This document shows positions 24,482 through 31,286 of a DNA stretch of 64,000 bases, piece after piece; the first letter of the stretch is position 1, and each line of letters opens with the position of its first letter. The DNA comes from Halorussus halobius (lineage in GTDB: Archaea; Halobacteriota; Halobacteria; Halobacteriales; Haladaptataceae), in NCBI RefSeq assembly GCF_004765805.1, contig NZ_ML219773.1, positions 1 to 64,000 on the forward strand, written 5' to 3'. The notes below the pieces were generated by a model. That model was not told the DNA's origin. It made no database searches and was given only the letters and a program-made list of their open reading frames with translations. The position numbers and the translations under genes were made by a program.

Positions 24482-24678
24482 CTCGGGGCGAGGAGTTCCT
24501 CGACGCAGCTGGGGCAGATGGTGATCGTGTCACCGAGCTCGTAGCCCTTATCCTGCATCCGGCCGCCGAAGTCGTCGGTGAGCCAGATGGATTTTCGGAA
24601 CTGGCCGGCGAGCGCGGGGCGGTCACCGCCGCGTTCGCAGCCGTCGAGTTGGGCGTCGCAGGTGTAATCGTAGCCCAT
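24478..24678 (-). CDS. Small Cys4 zinc-ribbon-like protein, 66 aa
   Basis: The protein starts MGYDYTCDAQLDGCERGGDR and ends TICPSCVEELLAPR. Four cysteines (7, 14, 55, 58) could bind one zinc ion, with a central region FRKSIWLTDDFGGRMQDKGY. Its stop overlaps the HNH start by 4 nt. The role is unknown. Coupling to HNH suggests that it works with packaging or DNA binding. Confidence 0.72.
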   Translation of the reverse strand: MGYDYTCDAQLDGCERGGDRPALAGQFRKSIWLTDDFGGRMQDKGYELGDTITICPSCVEELLAPR

Positions 24679-24681
24679 CGG

Positions 24682-24990
24682 TTACTCCTCTACGTTCTGG
24701 TCGAGTTCGTCGAGCGCCTGTTTCGCTGCGATCCATTCGCCGACTTCGATGCCGTTGAGGAGCGCGAGGGCGGCGACGGCCGTGCTGCCGATTAGCGACG
24801 GGTCGCCGCCGGACGTGATGGCGTGGTAGGCGACGCCGGCAACGAGGAGGTTCGTGACGATTGCGCGGACGACCTTTAGGTGTTGGAGCATCCGGAGGTT
24901 GCCTCCCGAGTGGGCGACGTGTTTGTAGGCGTCGACGAGGCCGTCCGGGCAGTACCACGGCCGGTCGGATGGGGTCGGTTGCACAGCCAT
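24682..24990 (-). CDS. Small membrane protein, holin-like, 102 aa
   Basis: It has two hydrophobic stretches, about residues 43-60 (VVRAIVTNLLVAGVAYHA) and 68-88 (LIGSTAVAALALLNGIEVGE), preceded by a polar N-terminus. ATG 24990 (MAVQPTPSDRPWYCPDGLVD) was chosen; a GTG at 25002 that overlaps the previous stop is an alternative. With the adjacent two-TM gene it forms a pair reminiscent of holin modules, but haloarchaeal lysis genes are poorly defined. Confidence 0.65.
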   Translation of the reverse strand: MAVQPTPSDRPWYCPDGLVDAYKHVAHSGGNLRMLQHLKVVRAIVTNLLVAGVAYHAITSGGDPSLIGSTAVAALALLNGIEVGEWIAAKQALDELDQNVEE

Positions 24991-24998
24991 GGCATGTA

Positions 24999-25259
24999 TC
25001 ACCCTCCAGACTCCCCCGTCTCGCCGTCAGTTTCGGTGACGGCCTCCGTTGCATCCTCGAACGCTTTGTCGCCGAACGCCCATCGGAGAACGACGTAGAA
25101 CGCGAGCGTGTTCACGCCCGCGACTGCCGCCTGCAGCGTCGCGTCGCCGTCGACGAAGACGAATGCCGAGAACGCGAGCCATCCGAGAACGATCAGGACC
25201 GCGAGACCGTCGTTGAGCCGCCGATGCCTCGTCTCTGGATTGTCAGTATCGTCAGTCAT
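24999..25259 (-). CDS. Small two-TM membrane protein, 86 aa
   Basis: Two TM segments, about 18-37 (GLAVLIVLGWLAFSAFVFVD) and 43-61 (QAAVAGVNTLAFYVVLRWA), are followed by an acidic tail of about 24 residues. The N-terminus is polar with RHRRLND before the first TM. Paired with the next membrane protein, it may form part of a lysis or virion-membrane function. This is inference only. Confidence 0.65.
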   Translation of the reverse strand: MTDDTDNPETRHRRLNDGLAVLIVLGWLAFSAFVFVDGDATLQAAVAGVNTLAFYVVLRWAFGDKAFEDATEAVTETDGETGESGG

Positions 25260-25260
25260 G

Positions 25261-25392
25261 TTAGAATCGTTTTAACTCCTGCCAGCCCGAGCGCGTCCGG
25301 ATACCGACGACCGTCTCCCCATCGTCGTCCTCGATTTGGAGTGGGGTGCGAGCGCGAGCTCGACCGGTGGCTGACTGGACATCGTGAGTCAC
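25261..25392 (-). CDS. 43-residue protein, unknown
   Basis: GTG at 25392 overlaps the stop of the upstream gene (TAGTG), and the frame ends with TAA at 25261. The sequence begins MTHDVQSATGRARARTPLQI and ends SGWQELKRF. The coupling and the small overlap make it a credible gene in spite of its size. It has no recognisable domain. Confidence 0.55.
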   Translation of the reverse strand: MTHDVQSATGRARARTPLQIEDDDGETVVGIRTRSGWQELKRF

Positions 25393-25583
25393 TACAGCAG
25401 CGTGAGCTGGGCCGTCGAGGCGACGACGGTCGCTCCGTCGACGTCCACCGCGACCTGGGTCGCTTCCTCGGGGGTGGCGTTGTAGCGAGGCCGCCAGCGG
25501 ACGTCGTCGACGACGCCCTCGACCTCGCGGCCCGCGACCGCGACTCGGACGGGGTCGGCCTCCGCAGGAATCGTCTGAGTCAT
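25392..25583 (-). CDS. 63-residue beta-rich protein, unknown
   Basis: It starts MTQTIPAEADPVRVAVAGRE and is mostly predicted beta strands (VEGVVDDVRWRPRY, TQVAVDVDGATVVASTAQLT). Overlaps of 4 nt and 1 nt with its neighbours place it firmly in the operon. The longer frame upstream reads through the preceding gene in another frame and was rejected. Confidence 0.62.
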   Translation of the reverse strand: MTQTIPAEADPVRVAVAGREVEGVVDDVRWRPRYNATPEEATQVAVDVDGATVVASTAQLTLL

Positions 25584-26110
25584 CGGTCGAATAGAGAGAC
25601 CTCGTCGATCTCCTCGTCGAACCCGGCCGCGTACAGCTCGAGGATGCGGTCGACGATCTCGATCGTCCGGTCGTTCGAGTCCGCGCCACACGAACTCGCG
25701 CACATCGCGTGCACGTACCCCGTCGCGGATGGCTCGTACTGGAGGCGACTCCTGCAGCGCGGGCACCGCGCTTCGACGTGGTCGAGCATCCACTCAACGT
25801 CGTGGCCCTTCCGGTGGAGCCGTTCCGCCGCAGCGTACCAGAGCCAGCAGTCCCACGGGTCAGACTGGCGGAGCCGAGCAATCGCGAGCGCGGCCGCCCG
25901 GTAGAGGCCGGCGTCCTCGCCGTCGTGGCGTCGCTGGTGCATGCGTTTGAAGTAGCGGGCGAGCGCGGTCGACGTGTCGGAGACGAGTTTGCCGTTCGAG
26001 AGTTCGCCGCTGCCGTCGAGCGCTTCGCGCAGCGGGAGTGTACCAGGATAGTGACGGTCGCGGGAGAGTTCGGCCCCGTTGCTGGGGCTGAATTTGTGTG
26101 CGCCTTTCAT
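25580..26110 (-). CDS. Zinc-finger-like provirus protein, 176 aa
   Basis: The start at ATG 26110 (MKGAHKFSPSNGAELSRDRH) looks like the beginning of a conserved haloviral protein. A TTG-started extension to 26221 would begin in the promoter region. Residues about 104-129 hold CPRCRSRLQYEPSATGYVHA then MCASSC, a C-x-x-C / C-x-x-x-C site. The N-terminal half is helical and contains the YFKRMHQRRHDGED basic patch. It is the first gene after the palindromic TATA-like element. A DNA-associated or late-control role is possible but unproven. Confidence 0.72.
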   Translation of the reverse strand: MKGAHKFSPSNGAELSRDRHYPGTLPLREALDGSGELSNGKLVSDTSTALARYFKRMHQRRHDGEDAGLYRAAALAIARLRQSDPWDCWLWYAAAERLHRKGHDVEWMLDHVEARCPRCRSRLQYEPSATGYVHAMCASSCGADSNDRTIEIVDRILELYAAGFDEEIDEVSLFDR

Positions 26111-26233
26111 TTCTCGGGGGAGGAAAGCTGTCGCTGTGGTTCGTCCCCCTTCATCGCCCCGCCGACCGCCAGCGTGGGCATCCGAGCGACGGGCGATCCT
26201 GTTGTCAGAAATGAACGGCAAGAAGGCATTAGT

Positions 26234-26246
26234 GGTATACTATACC
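26234..26246 (-). promoter_or_regulatory. Palindromic TATA-like element, candidate late promoter
   Basis: The perfect palindrome GGTATA-C-TATACC covers 26234-26246. On the minus strand it reads GGTATAGTATACC, a plausible TATA box for the leftward packaging and structural genes, which would give a leader of about 100 nt before ATG 26110. It lies 4 nt beyond the stop of the wHTH gene, so the encoded protein could act on this site. It stands out in an otherwise GC-rich stretch. Confidence 0.5.
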
Positions 26247-26250
26247 GGAA

Positions 26251-26508
26251 TTATTCCCGGCGACTCTCCCGTGAACGGACAGTATAGACGCTCTGGCGAG
26301 CATCACCCCCAAGATATGGTCGCTTCTCGACCACTCCCGCGTCGACGAGCTCGTCCAGCGCTCCGCGAGCTGTCCGGTCCGGTAGGAGCGTTCGCTCGAT
26401 AACGTCCTGCTGGGTGAGCGGACCGGCCTCCTTCAGGACCAAGTAGACGAGCTTCGCGCTCGGCGGCAGATCACGGACGGCGTCGGAGTCGATTTTGAGC
26501 GAGGTCAT
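26251..26508 (-). CDS. MarR-like winged-helix regulator, 85 aa
   Basis: The core LPPSAKLVYLVLKEAGPLTQ followed by DVIERTLLPDRTARGALDEL and VDAGVVEKRPYLGGDARQSV is a complete wHTH with recognition helix and wing, a small family typical of haloarchaeal plasmids and viruses. It is the gene immediately upstream of the palindromic TATA-like element and follows the primase-helicase gene by 64 nt, so it may switch early to late transcription. That role is inferred. Confidence 0.85.
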   Translation of the reverse strand: MTSLKIDSDAVRDLPPSAKLVYLVLKEAGPLTQQDVIERTLLPDRTARGALDELVDAGVVEKRPYLGGDARQSVYTVRSRESRRE

Positions 26509-26572
26509 GAGTCTGGCTGGACAGTCCTGCAGCTATTCCTCGGCCGGCGACCCCGGCGGTCAGCCGGGAGAG

Positions 26573-29500
26573 TCACCCCGGATCTGGGGTTGTTCCTCCC
26601 CCGGCCAACCCTCCATCAAGCTCGTGGCGGTCACCAGAGAGCCCGAACACCTCTCGCGCCACGGGAAGCCAATCGGTCAGGGATTCGGATTCCTCAACGA
26701 GAGCCCGCAAGCGCCGGGTTAACGCTACTTCGACGCTGTCGTTACCAGTTAGAACCGATAACGCCTGTGTCAAAGTAGCGATTTCCGCCGTGTAGACCAC
26801 TCCAGACCGCTGTTCGTACGCTCCCGCATCCAGCAGTCCGATGGCTTCCAGGTCGGCTACCCATCGCCGGACCGTTCGCTCCGTGACGTCCAGTCCGTGG
26901 AGCTGGGCGAGTCGGTGGATCGCCTCGATGTTGAACTCGACGCCGTCCGGGGTCGCGTCGCCGCCCGTGGTTTCGATGAGCGTCTCCGCGCGGAAGCCAT
27001 CGGGGCTGTTCCCCTCGCCGGCGCTTGCGATGACATCCGCTAGATCGAGAGCGCGGTCGGCGACCGGGAGGAGTGCGTGGAGGGGGTCGGCGAGCTCTTC
27101 GAACTGGCAGACCTCGTCGACGGACACGTCGGTCGGCACGTTCGTCAGCAGGTAGGCGTGCTTCGTCTCGTCGGCGAGCAGCGGGCGAATCCGGTGGATG
27201 ACCTGCTCGAGTTCCTTCTCGCGCGTCTCCTCGAAGAGCTCGCCGACGAGTCCCGTGTAGTGCTTGGTCGGGACCGCTCGTCCACGGCCGTGGTCGTCCT
27301 CGTAGAGGAGCTTGCGGTAGACGGGTGGGTTCGAGCAGTCCCGCCGGGTCGAGTGTTCGGTACCGCCGACGCGGAGATCGTCGTGGTCCTGGGCGAGCAG
27401 CGCCGCCTCGCGTTCGAGATCTTCGACGTTCGCGTGCGGCGCGCCGAGACAGACGACGGCATCACATTCCGTCCGGTTGAGGCCGCGAGCAGCGTGATAG
27501 TGCAGCCACTCGACGGACTCGGGGATGTCGAGTATCTCGCGGGCCTCCTGGCGACCGACGACGAGCAGGTTGTCGTGAACAGTTGCGAGCTTCTCGACCG
27601 CGCGCTCGACACGCTCCCGGAGGCTCTCGGTCTGCTTGAGCGTCGACCAGTGGTACTGGCCGTTGAGGACCTGCGTCACCTGTAGGTTGGCGTCGAGCGG
27701 TTCGTCGCCAGTGACCTCGACGTGGTCGGTCGGGACGCCGTAGAGCCCGGCGACTTTCTGGGGGACTGCGGTCGCGTCCAAGACGAGGGGCTTGCTCGGC
27801 AGGTCGCTCACCAGTGGGAGTGACTCGTAGGTGAGGTATGCGCCGTCCTCGATGTCGGCGTGGAGGTAGGCACTCGCGCGAGCGGGGTCGGCGGTCTTCC
27901 CGACGAGGAAGTCGGTCCGCTCGTCCCAACCGCAGCCGTCCTCCTGATCACAGACGCGCCCCCCGTCTTGATGGGTGAGGTCGCCCCCGCAGCGCGGGCA
28001 GTGTTCGAGGAAGTCGGGCGCGGTGATGGCCTTGCGAGCCTGATCGCTGGGGACCCCGGCCGCGATCGCGGCCGCGAGCAGCGCGTCGACGGCGAGTGGT
28101 TCGCCGTTCCAGTCGTCCTCACGCATCCGCTTGAGGACGGTCTCGTTGTATTCGAGTTTCGCTTCGGCAAGCGGTTCCGCGACGAGCTCGCGCTCGACGA
28201 CGTAGCACGTCCGCTTCCGGTAGCCCTCGCCGGGCATCCCCTTGAACTCCTTTTTGGTGGTCTGTTCAACGTCGTCGGGGTCAACGTCCTCAGGAAGGTC
28301 GTCCGGGTCGACCTCAACCGTGATCCGTTCGCCCTCGACTGCCGGAGGGTCGATGGCGTCGAGCGTCGATGGGCCGTTGGGGTCGGTGAGCGCGTCGACG
28401 AGCCGGTGAGCGAACGCGGCGAGTTCGCTGAGGACATCGGGCGCGCCCGCGTAGTTCCCGATGCCTTCGAGGGCGTTGCCGAGTCGGACGAGGTCCTCGA
28501 CGGAGAGGTCCTGCTCGGAGCGCAGCGAGCCAGGCGTTTCGTCGATGAGAACGTCGCGGTTGGGACCGTTCGCGGGGTTGCGGATCGTCTTGAGCGTCTG
28601 GTATTCGTGGACACCGACGATTCGCTCGGCACTCGAAACTTCGGCGAACTGGTCGAGCCAGGGGCAACTCCCATCTTCTTCGTGGCCGGGGAGCGCGTCG
28701 CCGAGGAGGCGATGTGTTCGGACGGGGTCAAGTTCAGCGACGAGGGCATCGTAGAGTTCGCGGTCGGGGTGGTCGCGCCCGAGGTCGTACACGGGACACA
28801 TGTGGTCGCAGTCGCCGTTGGGGTGGGTCGGGCAGTCCTCGTCGGCGTGATCGGCGTCCATGCAGACGGGGTCGCGCATCTGTGCGCCGCCTTTTAGGTG
28901 GAAGTAGTTGTCGGGTGTGGCGTCATCCTTGATGAACTCGCGGGCCTTCTCGTGTTTGTCGAAAAGGACGGCGTGGGGGCGGTCACGAGTGGCCGCCGCT
29001 CTTGCGGCATTCGTGGTCTTTCCCGCGCCAGCGTCGTCGCCGAAGATGACGGGACCAGTGGCGTCGAGGAACTCGTCGTAGCGTTCGCCTTCGAGGGCGG
29101 CCCATCGCTCTTCGCGGTCGAACGACTCGGCGTCGCGGACTGGTGGTTCGCACTCCTCAACATCCCACTGCGTGGCCGACGCTTGGCGATCTGGAGTCGT
29201 CGTAGCCAGTTCCGGGATGTCGAACCCGAGGTCGCGGAGGTGCTCGATACCCTTGAACCAGAGTTCACCGCGAGCCCGCCGGGGCGAGGCGTTGCGGTGG
29301 CTCATCTCGCCGGCGTCGATGAGCGCCATCACGACGGGGCCGCCGTAGCCGCCTTCGTCGCCGGTGTCCTGCCAGATCTGTCGGTTAACGATGTTCGCGG
29401 TCCCGTTCGATGACCGCCCCCACGTGGGAGCGAACGCGCGGTAGTCGTCGCTCGTGCTGGCGTCGTCGTTCCAGCGGTGGACGATGGTGCGGTCGGCGAC

Positions 29501-30466
29501 ACGCCGGGCGTCGAGGCGGTCGAGCGCGGTGATGATGTCGCGGATGTCGTCGGTGGTTTCGGTAGCGCTCGTTGCCTCGGGTTCGTAGTCGTCGAGGTCG
29601 TAGTCTTCGCGATCGGTCGACGGGGTGTCGCGCTGGCTACTGGCGACGTCGTCGTTGGCTTCCAGGAGCGGGTCGAGGACGTCGTCGGTCCACTCGCGGA
29701 TCTCGGTCGGCGTGCCGGGAACGTGCTCGCCGGTCGCGACGCACACCCGCTTGCCGGGATAGATCTCGATGGAGGGGAGTTCGTCGTTGTCGCCCCATGG
29801 TTCGTCGTCGAGTTGCCAGGCGGCCTGCTTCACGCCCTCGGGGAGCTCGCCGCGGTACTGGGCGTGGACCCCAGCGCCGGACTGGGAGACGTCGGCGTAG
29901 GTCAGTCCAAGGTGTTCGAGGATGGCCTTAAATGCGGGGTGGACCTCGCCGGTGTCGCGGTCCCGGACGTCGTCACCGTCGACGTAGACGTAGGGGTCAT
30001 CCTCTTGCTGGAGGAACGCGCGGCCGTCGAGGCGGTCGTCGACCTCGGCCATCGCGACGGTCTCGCCGTCGACGTAGTTCTCGTCGAGCCCCCACTTCCA
30101 GCGGGCGTCCTCGCCAGGGTCCGCTTCGGGGTGATCGCGGTCGCCCCAGGGGGCGAACGGCTTCTTGTCGACGTGACCCATCCACTGTTCGCGCTCGAGG
30201 AGTTCCGGCGGCCACACGCCGGACTCGGGATCGGTGAAGTCGGCGTCGGCCCAGTCGCCGGTGAGTCGCGGCTCGGTCGCGACGCGGTCCGCCGAGGACG
30301 CGGCTTGGTCACCGTCGGGGGTCTCGGTTGTGGGCTCGTCGAGGACCTCCGCGACGGCGGGCGGGGCCGCGTTGAGCACCCCGGCGATTTCGGCAGTGCT
30401 GGCGTCGGGGTGCTGGTCGCAGTACTGGGCGACCTGCTCCTCGAGGGAGAGCTCGTCGCCCGTCAC
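26573..30466 (-). CDS. AEP primase-like and helicase fusion replication protein, 1297 aa
   Basis: Residues about 85-260 resemble archaeo-eukaryotic primases of the plasmid/phage type: DPYVYVDGDDVRDRDTG (158-172) with the acidic metal site, SQSGAGVHAQYRG (194-206) and SIEIYPGKRVCVATG (232-246). A helicase/ATPase follows with Walker A GDDAGAGKTT (476-485) and Walker B VLIDET (639-644). Between them is a Cys cluster (535, 545, 553, 557, then 601) that could hold Fe-S or zinc, and near 840-865 a Zn ribbon (CPRCGGDLTHQDGGRVC). The C-terminus has a wHTH (LDVTERTVRRWVADLEAIGL). The GTG start at 30466 overlaps the preceding stop. It is the likely replication initiator and primase of the virus. Confidence 0.82.
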   Translation of the reverse strand: MTGDELSLEEQVAQYCDQHPDASTAEIAGVLNAAPPAVAEVLDEPTTETPDGDQAASSADRVATEPRLTGDWADADFTDPESGVWPPELLEREQWMGHVDKKPFAPWGDRDHPEADPGEDARWKWGLDENYVDGETVAMAEVDDRLDGRAFLQQEDDPYVYVDGDDVRDRDTGEVHPAFKAILEHLGLTYADVSQSGAGVHAQYRGELPEGVKQAAWQLDDEPWGDNDELPSIEIYPGKRVCVATGEHVPGTPTEIREWTDDVLDPLLEANDDVASSQRDTPSTDREDYDLDDYEPEATSATETTDDIRDIITALDRLDARRVADRTIVHRWNDDASTSDDYRAFAPTWGRSSNGTANIVNRQIWQDTGDEGGYGGPVVMALIDAGEMSHRNASPRRARGELWFKGIEHLRDLGFDIPELATTTPDRQASATQWDVEECEPPVRDAESFDREERWAALEGERYDEFLDATGPVIFGDDAGAGKTTNAARAAATRDRPHAVLFDKHEKAREFIKDDATPDNYFHLKGGAQMRDPVCMDADHADEDCPTHPNGDCDHMCPVYDLGRDHPDRELYDALVAELDPVRTHRLLGDALPGHEEDGSCPWLDQFAEVSSAERIVGVHEYQTLKTIRNPANGPNRDVLIDETPGSLRSEQDLSVEDLVRLGNALEGIGNYAGAPDVLSELAAFAHRLVDALTDPNGPSTLDAIDPPAVEGERITVEVDPDDLPEDVDPDDVEQTTKKEFKGMPGEGYRKRTCYVVERELVAEPLAEAKLEYNETVLKRMREDDWNGEPLAVDALLAAAIAAGVPSDQARKAITAPDFLEHCPRCGGDLTHQDGGRVCDQEDGCGWDERTDFLVGKTADPARASAYLHADIEDGAYLTYESLPLVSDLPSKPLVLDATAVPQKVAGLYGVPTDHVEVTGDEPLDANLQVTQVLNGQYHWSTLKQTESLRERVERAVEKLATVHDNLLVVGRQEAREILDIPESVEWLHYHAARGLNRTECDAVVCLGAPHANVEDLEREAALLAQDHDDLRVGGTEHSTRRDCSNPPVYRKLLYEDDHGRGRAVPTKHYTGLVGELFEETREKELEQVIHRIRPLLADETKHAYLLTNVPTDVSVDEVCQFEELADPLHALLPVADRALDLADVIASAGEGNSPDGFRAETLIETTGGDATPDGVEFNIEAIHRLAQLHGLDVTERTVRRWVADLEAIGLLDAGAYEQRSGVVYTAEIATLTQALSVLTGNDSVEVALTRRLRALVEESESLTDWLPVAREVFGLSGDRHELDGGLAGGGTTPDPG

Positions 30467-30594
30467 GCCGCCCCACCTCCTGTCCCGATAAGGATAGCGA
30501 GATACGCTGCTGAAACGACAGCAAGCACACCGAGGCTGGCGATGACGATGACCTCAAGCCACCCCCGCAGCGACAGACTCGTCAAGTCGACCAC
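30463..30594 (-). CDS. Single-TM small protein, 43 aa
   Basis: The frame starts with GTG at 30594 (a TTG at 30585 is an alternative) and ends with TGA overlapping the next GTG. The product has the core LRGWLEVIVIASLGVLAVVS followed by AAYLAILIGTGGGAA, one or two tightly packed TM segments. Overlaps on both sides support it as a real gene. Function is unknown. Confidence 0.55.
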   Translation of the reverse strand: MVDLTSLSLRGWLEVIVIASLGVLAVVSAAYLAILIGTGGGAA

Positions 30595-30800
30595 CCCCAG
30601 TCGTCGAGCGTCGTCTGGCCGTCGACGTCCTCCTCGGGCCGGCCACCATCTGGGACGGGGACGTCTTCGGTAGTCTCCTCGCCGTCGGGTTCGGGGGCGG
30701 TCGCGTAGACTGTGTCCGCCGAGTCGTCGAGTGAGGGGCGCTCGGTAATGTACTGGTAGGACGCATCGATTGCGGGCCCGTCGTAGGACCGCTGGCTCAC
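30582..30800 (-). CDS. Acidic 72-residue protein ending in a PIP-like motif
   Basis: GTG at 30800 overlaps the stop of the zinc-ribbon gene and gives MSQRSYDGPAIDASYQYITE. The protein is disordered and acidic and ends DGQTTLDDWGWST. The C-terminal QTTLDDWGW resembles a PCNA-interacting peptide (Q-x-x-L-x-x-aromatic), placed at the very end as in many archaeal clients. The frame upstream of 30800 is arginine-rich and was rejected. A link to host or viral PCNA during replication would fit its place beside the primase-helicase but is inferred. Confidence 0.6.
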   Translation of the reverse strand: MSQRSYDGPAIDASYQYITERPSLDDSADTVYATAPEPDGEETTEDVPVPDGGRPEEDVDGQTTLDDWGWST

Positions 30801-30928
30801 GCCCACCACCCCGCAGTTCGAGGAGCGCTGGTGTCGACCTCGACGAGGTCCTTCCCGCAGCGCTCGCAACGGTAGTCGCCGTCGCTGTAAGGCGTGTCGC
30901 AGGCGGGACAGACGTTCTGCCCGCTCAC
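30797..30928 (-). CDS. Zinc-ribbon protein, 43 aa, first gene of leftward operon
   Basis: The product reads MSGQNVCPACDTPYSDGDYR then CERCGKDLVEVDTSAP, with CPAC (7-10) and CERC (21-24), a classic double-CxxC ribbon. GTG at 30928 was used; another GTG at 30937 adds three residues. The stop overlaps the next GTG by 4 nt. It is the gene closest to the tRNA end of the provirus. It is shorter than the automatic size limit used for many annotations, so it is easy to miss. Confidence 0.68.
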   Translation of the reverse strand: MSGQNVCPACDTPYSDGDYRCERCGKDLVEVDTSAPRTAGWWA

Positions 30929-31064
30929 GTTGGACACCCCCTTGCGTCGACTGCACTCCGAGCAGTCGCTATCGTGGGATGGGATTCATCAGTTTCGTGA
31001 GGGTGGGGAGTTTCGGCGGGAGGAGCGGGGCGCTCGCCCGTTTGGATTATGTAAGAATTTTTAG

Positions 31065-31087
31065 TAGTCCCACCAGGATTCGAACCT
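31065..31087 (-). other. Candidate attachment site core (3' end of tRNA-Gln)
   Basis: Proviruses of haloarchaea usually integrate into the 3' part of a tRNA gene and restore it with their own att copy. Here virus genes begin within about 130 bp of the tRNA 3' end, so the T-arm and acceptor 3' strand are the expected core. No second copy of this stretch was found elsewhere in the window, so the other junction must lie beyond position 1. The exact core length cannot be set. Confidence 0.4.
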
Positions 31088-31137
31088 GGGTCGAAGCCCC
31101 CAGAAGGCTTCAGGATTGGCCACTACCCCATGGGACT
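31065..31137 (-). tRNA. tRNA-Gln (anticodon CTG)
   Basis: The minus strand folds into a standard cloverleaf: acceptor AGTCCCA/TGGGACT with discriminator A, D-stem GGGT/ATCC, anticodon stem AAGCC/GGCTT with loop TTCTGGG (anticodon CTG), and T-arm CCAGG/CCTGG with TTCGAAT loop. Length is 73 nt without an encoded CCA. It lies between purO on one side and the provirus on the other, so it is the likely integration target. Confidence 0.95.
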
Positions 31138-31242
31138 GCACTCCCCGATAATCTCCGGGGGAATGTAAGCGTTGCGCGTTCGACTGCGCGTGGGGCGCGT
31201 TAGCATTCTGGTTGCGTGGCTTCGAGCGAGCCGACGACGGTG

Positions 31243-31249
31243 CATATAT
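31243..31249 (+). promoter_or_regulatory. TATA-like box for purO
   Basis: The sequence CATATAT lies about 38 nt before the purO ATG at 31287. With the usual distance of about 25 nt to the start of transcription, the leader would be around 12-15 nt. Confidence 0.5.
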
Positions 31250-31286
31250 CGACACCTACTTACTCGCTAATTCGGCATGTTCGTGT

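Larger units (their letters stand above)
1..31064. mobile_element. Tailed-virus provirus (left end outside window), next to tRNA-Gln
   Basis: The region contains a full siphovirus-like set: HNH nuclease, small and large terminase, portal, SPP1 gp7-like head protein, protease/scaffold, decoration protein, HK97-type capsid protein, head-tail connectors, tail tube, frameshifted tail chaperone, tape measure and FN3 tail proteins. It also carries a repressor, a helicase, a primase-helicase and several wHTH or zinc-ribbon proteins. Almost all genes abut or overlap by 1 to 8 nt. The right edge is placed at the 3' end of a tRNA-Gln gene, where archaeal tyrosine integrases commonly act, because the first clearly cellular gene (purO) lies beyond it. 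No integrase and no second att copy are visible, so the left boundary lies before position 1. No structural gene shows a stop or frameshift that would mark decay. Confidence 0.93.

Noticed and set aside
26111..26221. N-terminal extension of the 176-aa zinc-finger-like protein from a TTG
   Set aside because: The TTG lies inside or upstream of the expected transcription start from the palindromic TATA-like element, and the added residues are low in acidic content.
26552..26568. GC-rich hairpin (CCCGGC-GGTCA-GCCGGG) after the primase-helicase gene
   Set aside because: The stem is only 6 bp and is not followed by a T-run on the coding strand. Archaeal termination relies mostly on T-tracts, so this cannot be called a terminator.
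1..31064. Second copy of the tRNA-Gln 3' end (other att site)
   Set aside because: No match to the T-arm/acceptor stretch was found by eye inside the provirus region, so the other junction is assumed to lie outside the window.
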